This document shows, piece by piece, positions 61,107 through 64,000 of a stretch of 64,000 nucleotides of DNA. Position 1 is the stretch's first letter, and each line of letters starts with the position of its first letter. The DNA is from Perca fluviatilis (taxonomy: Eukaryota > Chordata > Actinopteri > Perciformes > Percidae). Location of the stretch: positions 30,135,079-30,199,078 of the forward strand of contig NC_053114.1 in the NCBI RefSeq assembly GCF_010015445.1, in the 5' to 3' direction. Made by a program: the position numbers and the translations under genes. The notes under the pieces are model-generated. The model was not told where the DNA came from and did no database searches. It saw only the letters and a program-made list of their open reading frames with translations.

Positions 61107-61595
61107 CCAAATTATTAGTTGAAATCCAACTGTAGAAATCCTCCCCAAATGAATTAGATGCATTACGAGAAAAAAATAAAGATGTTCCATTATTTCTATT
61201 CCTGAGCTACAAAATGTGCATTCATTAAGGTCAATGTTAAACCTCAATCGTAAAAACTCCTTGAAGGATAAATATCAATCATTAATTTAAAGTGCACTTA
61301 TTTGGCTTTGGCTGGTAGAGGGAACGTAATATATTAACATTTTATTGAGAAATCCTTCATTAAATATCCCCATTTTAAAGACATTATTTTGAAAGTACAG
61401 ATCTTAAAAACGTATTACATTTATTATTTGAAAAAAAAGGCTATCCATTAATAAACAATGGGTACAGTCCATGGATGTGGTACTGTCTCGGTACTGTAGG
61501 AAACAAAAATTTGCTTCCAGGAGATGGCAGTAGTGCAACAAAAAGAACCCAGTTGTGCTAGTTGTAGGGAAACGACAAAGAAGAAGAAGACCATC
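61107..61595 (+). promoter_or_regulatory. kifbp: Region upstream of kifbp
   Basis: AT-rich until about 61440, then mixed sequence leading into the kifbp start. It presumably contains the promoter and 5' UTR; no TATA box or clear island was recognised. Confidence 0.35.
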
Positions 61596-63946
61596 ATGGC
61601 GTCAGCGAGCAGTGATGAGTGGAGAACTGTTTGCGACAAATTCACCAACGCCCAAAACCTTACTGTTGTAGAATCACGAAATGACCCTGAGAATGACCCG
61701 TTCCGCTCCAAATACAAGGCCAGGGAGCTCCTCAGAGAGATACACTGCTCGCTTAAGAGTTTCGAGGCCGGCGAAGGTGAAGCGGAAAGCGGTGAAGAGA
61801 TCGGCGACCAGCGGCCGATAGAGCCGCCGGTGGACGGACAGAGGGAGGACGGGTTCGGTCAGGGCTTCAGCGGCGACTCGCCTGCCGGGCTGCGGGCCGC
61901 TAAACTCGGGGCTGTGGAGTACTATCTGGGCGTCAACCATGTTGACACAGAGGAGCTGTCAGCCGGACAGGAGCATCTGATGAACTGCATGAAACAGCTT
62001 GAGAGATGCAGAGTGTCGTCGGAGAATGTGTCGCTGTTTATCCATGTCAGGGTAACGTTGACGTTAACTTTCCAACAGAATACATACGCAGGCCATGGCT
62101 GCAGCTAACGTTAAGCTCAACCAAAGTTTTCTTAACAATAATGTTTGAAAGATATGATAGATCGTGACCGAGCTGCTACATATCAACCATAACGAATTAA
62201 CTGACCATAATATTGTTAAACTCCAATACAATTGCCAATGTCATCATCAATAACGCCATTGAAGTAGCGTGTAGGCCGGTGGTAAAGCATTTAAACCACA
62301 AAATTGCCCTTTTACATAGCTACGTTACGGCGTTGCATGATTTGTAATAACATATGAACAAGAATCATCAGAGTACATCAGAGCCATCAGGTTTTTTTTT
62401 ATAAAGTCTTGTCTTGTGAATAGATTAAATGTAGTAGGAGATCAGATGATGCTGATCACTTGCTCATGTATTGGCTGTTTGTGTTATCAGAACCAGTTGG
62501 GTATCCTGTGGGCAGGCCGGGATGAGACGGAGACAGCTCAGGGATTCCTTGAAACAGCAGAATCCATCTACCAACGTTATATAAAGGAGGTACGGTTGGA
62601 GTCCTGTGTGGGACTGTTTATTTGAAGCCGCTTGTACATTGACTGATTGATGAAAGGACAGGAGAGACTGTAGCGAAGAAAACCATCACTGCTATCATGT
62701 AACTGTTTGCCTCCCAGGTTACTGTCAGACTGATCAATAGCTAGCTTCTTTATTGTCTCACAACTCATCTACTATTTGGGTATTGTTAGAAAAGTTATGC
62801 GTACTTTTCTTTTAGTGCCTCTCATGAGATAATGAGAGCCACTGACCTTGTGAAAAGCACAGAATTCCCCTTAGGGCAGAGTGCATGTGGAGGAGATGCC
62901 GGGCCTGACCAGAGATAATTAGACAGTATCTCCTTTGTAATACACTCCCTGATTGTTATAAAAGACACTGCTGTGAACAGAATAAAAAAAAAAAGTCATT
63001 TTTTTTTCTGTACTTACGGGGTGCTGTAAAATTGACTCTGCTTGAGCAAGTAAAAAACTTTGAGAGAAACTCCAGTGATTTCTGTCCATTCTTTGATAAA
63101 TAATTATCCTAACAGGTATCATGACACTTGACATCGTACACCGTAGTGAGTAGTAAAGTAGTAGTAGTAGTAGTAGTGATTAATACAGTTCTATCTTTTC
63201 TTAGTACATTTTAGATTTTGTACACGTATTAATCATCGTTGATTTACCTCACCGTCAACAGGTCGAGTGTCACATAACCGTAATTTACCTGTCTGTCAGT
63301 AGCCAAGGCATAGTATTATTATTGTTGTATTTTTAGTAAAAAGTTGTGTATGTGCTGTTGAAATTGCATTTTTCTTCATTCTCTGATTGTGTCCAGGGCT
63401 TAAAAACTATTCCTACCCTGAAATTAAGATTAAATGTGAAGTAGGTAGCAAAAAGGGAGCAATTAAGTATGTGGCCTAACTGTGCCACTTGCTGTAACTG
63501 TGTTGATGACACCAGCATTCAAGTATTAGTTTCTTGCAACCGCAAGACAGGCAAGATCATGGAGCCATGGTTGTTGTGTTTTTCAGGACGGGAGTCCACC
63601 CACTGATATGGCAGAGTACTTCACTACTGAAGAGAAGCTGCTGACGCATCAGGAAAGGACCAAGAGGTAACTTGTAAACTCCAACATTCCCATAGAGAAG
63701 GCCCACACACATATTTACATTTACGGACTTCCCACCTGTTTAAATAATACTATCGTCCAAAGGTTTGCATAAGAGGGGTCATTCATGCAGCAAACCCTTG
63801 GTTTGATTTTTATCTTTCTCTATTACGATCTGCCTTCCCCATATACCCATTCTACCTTTCACTCTTTCTCCAACTGCCCTTTCTCAGGTTTGAGTTGGCC
63901 TACACCCATACCATGTACTACCTTGCTCAAGTCTATAAAAACCTTG
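61596..63946 (+). CDS. kifbp: KIF1-binding protein (KIFBP), 5' part, truncated by the window edge
   Basis: Cytosolic TPR-like protein that binds kinesin motor domains and regulates microtubule and axonal transport (formerly KIAA1279/KIF1BP). Exons seen: 61596-62051, 62491-62589, 63587-63666, 63888-63946 (last one ends in phase 1, next exon beyond the window). The long first exon encodes an N-terminus with SKYKARELL, an acidic low-conservation linker and LGVNHVDTEELSAGQEHL. The next exons give NQLGILW, ETAQGFLE, and FELAYTHTMYYLAQVY, all matching the family in order. The start ATG lies in the context CATCATGG with the human-like N-terminal length. About 230 of roughly 620 residues are present. 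It is adjacent to ddx21 in human, which supports the identification. Confidence 0.93.
63150..63178. repeat. (AGT)n microsatellite
   Basis: Short AGT trinucleotide repeat in a kifbp intron. Confidence 0.9.
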
Positions 63947-64000
63947 GTGAGTCTTTTCTTGCTTATGTCAAAAAGTAATAACAGTATATATTTATTGACT

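Overview
The window is teleost nuclear DNA, probably from a spiny-rayed (percomorph-type) fish. The evidence is intron-rich genes with GT-AG splice sites, abundant simple repeats of (CA)n, (GATA)n, (TAA)n and (CT)n types, tRNA-derived SINEs, Tc1, hAT-like and TTAA-flanked DNA transposon remnants, and LINE tails. There are no operons, CRISPR arrays or other bacterial features. I assembled five protein-coding genes exon by exon and checked reading phase across every junction.

Layout. (1) 4121-30002, plus strand: a complete, intact chitin synthase gene (chs1-like), 34 coding exons and 1412 codons. (2) 32202-43451, minus strand: ddx21, a nucleolar DEAD-box RNA helicase with a GUCT domain and RGG tail, 16 coding exons and 756 codons, converging tail-to-tail with chs1. 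(3) 47321-54957, plus: a GT6-family glycosyltransferase (ABO/GBGT1/alpha-1,3-Gal transferase family), 11 coding exons and 341 codons. (4) 56072-59479, plus: mpc1, mitochondrial pyruvate carrier subunit 1, exactly 109 codons, with an apparent 4-nt micro-exon. (5) 61596 to the right edge, plus: the 5' part of kifbp (KIF1-binding protein), four exons seen, running out of the window.

These genes do not form one pathway. Two make or modify glycans (chitin, and a blood-group-like terminal sugar), one remodels rRNA, one imports pyruvate and one serves kinesin and microtubule biology. ddx21 and kifbp are neighbours in human as well, so the GT6 and mpc1 genes look like a lineage-specific insertion into an old block, or the human arrangement has lost them.

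The most biologically striking content is the intact chitin synthase in a vertebrate. It has all the catalytic signatures, the five-helix cluster after the catalytic domain, and a C-terminal coil and membrane segments. Other notable points are the mpc1 micro-exon, splice sites built directly out of microsatellites in chs1, a Tc1 element nested inside an inverted-repeat element in a GT6 intron, and a set of TTAA-flanked miniature elements.
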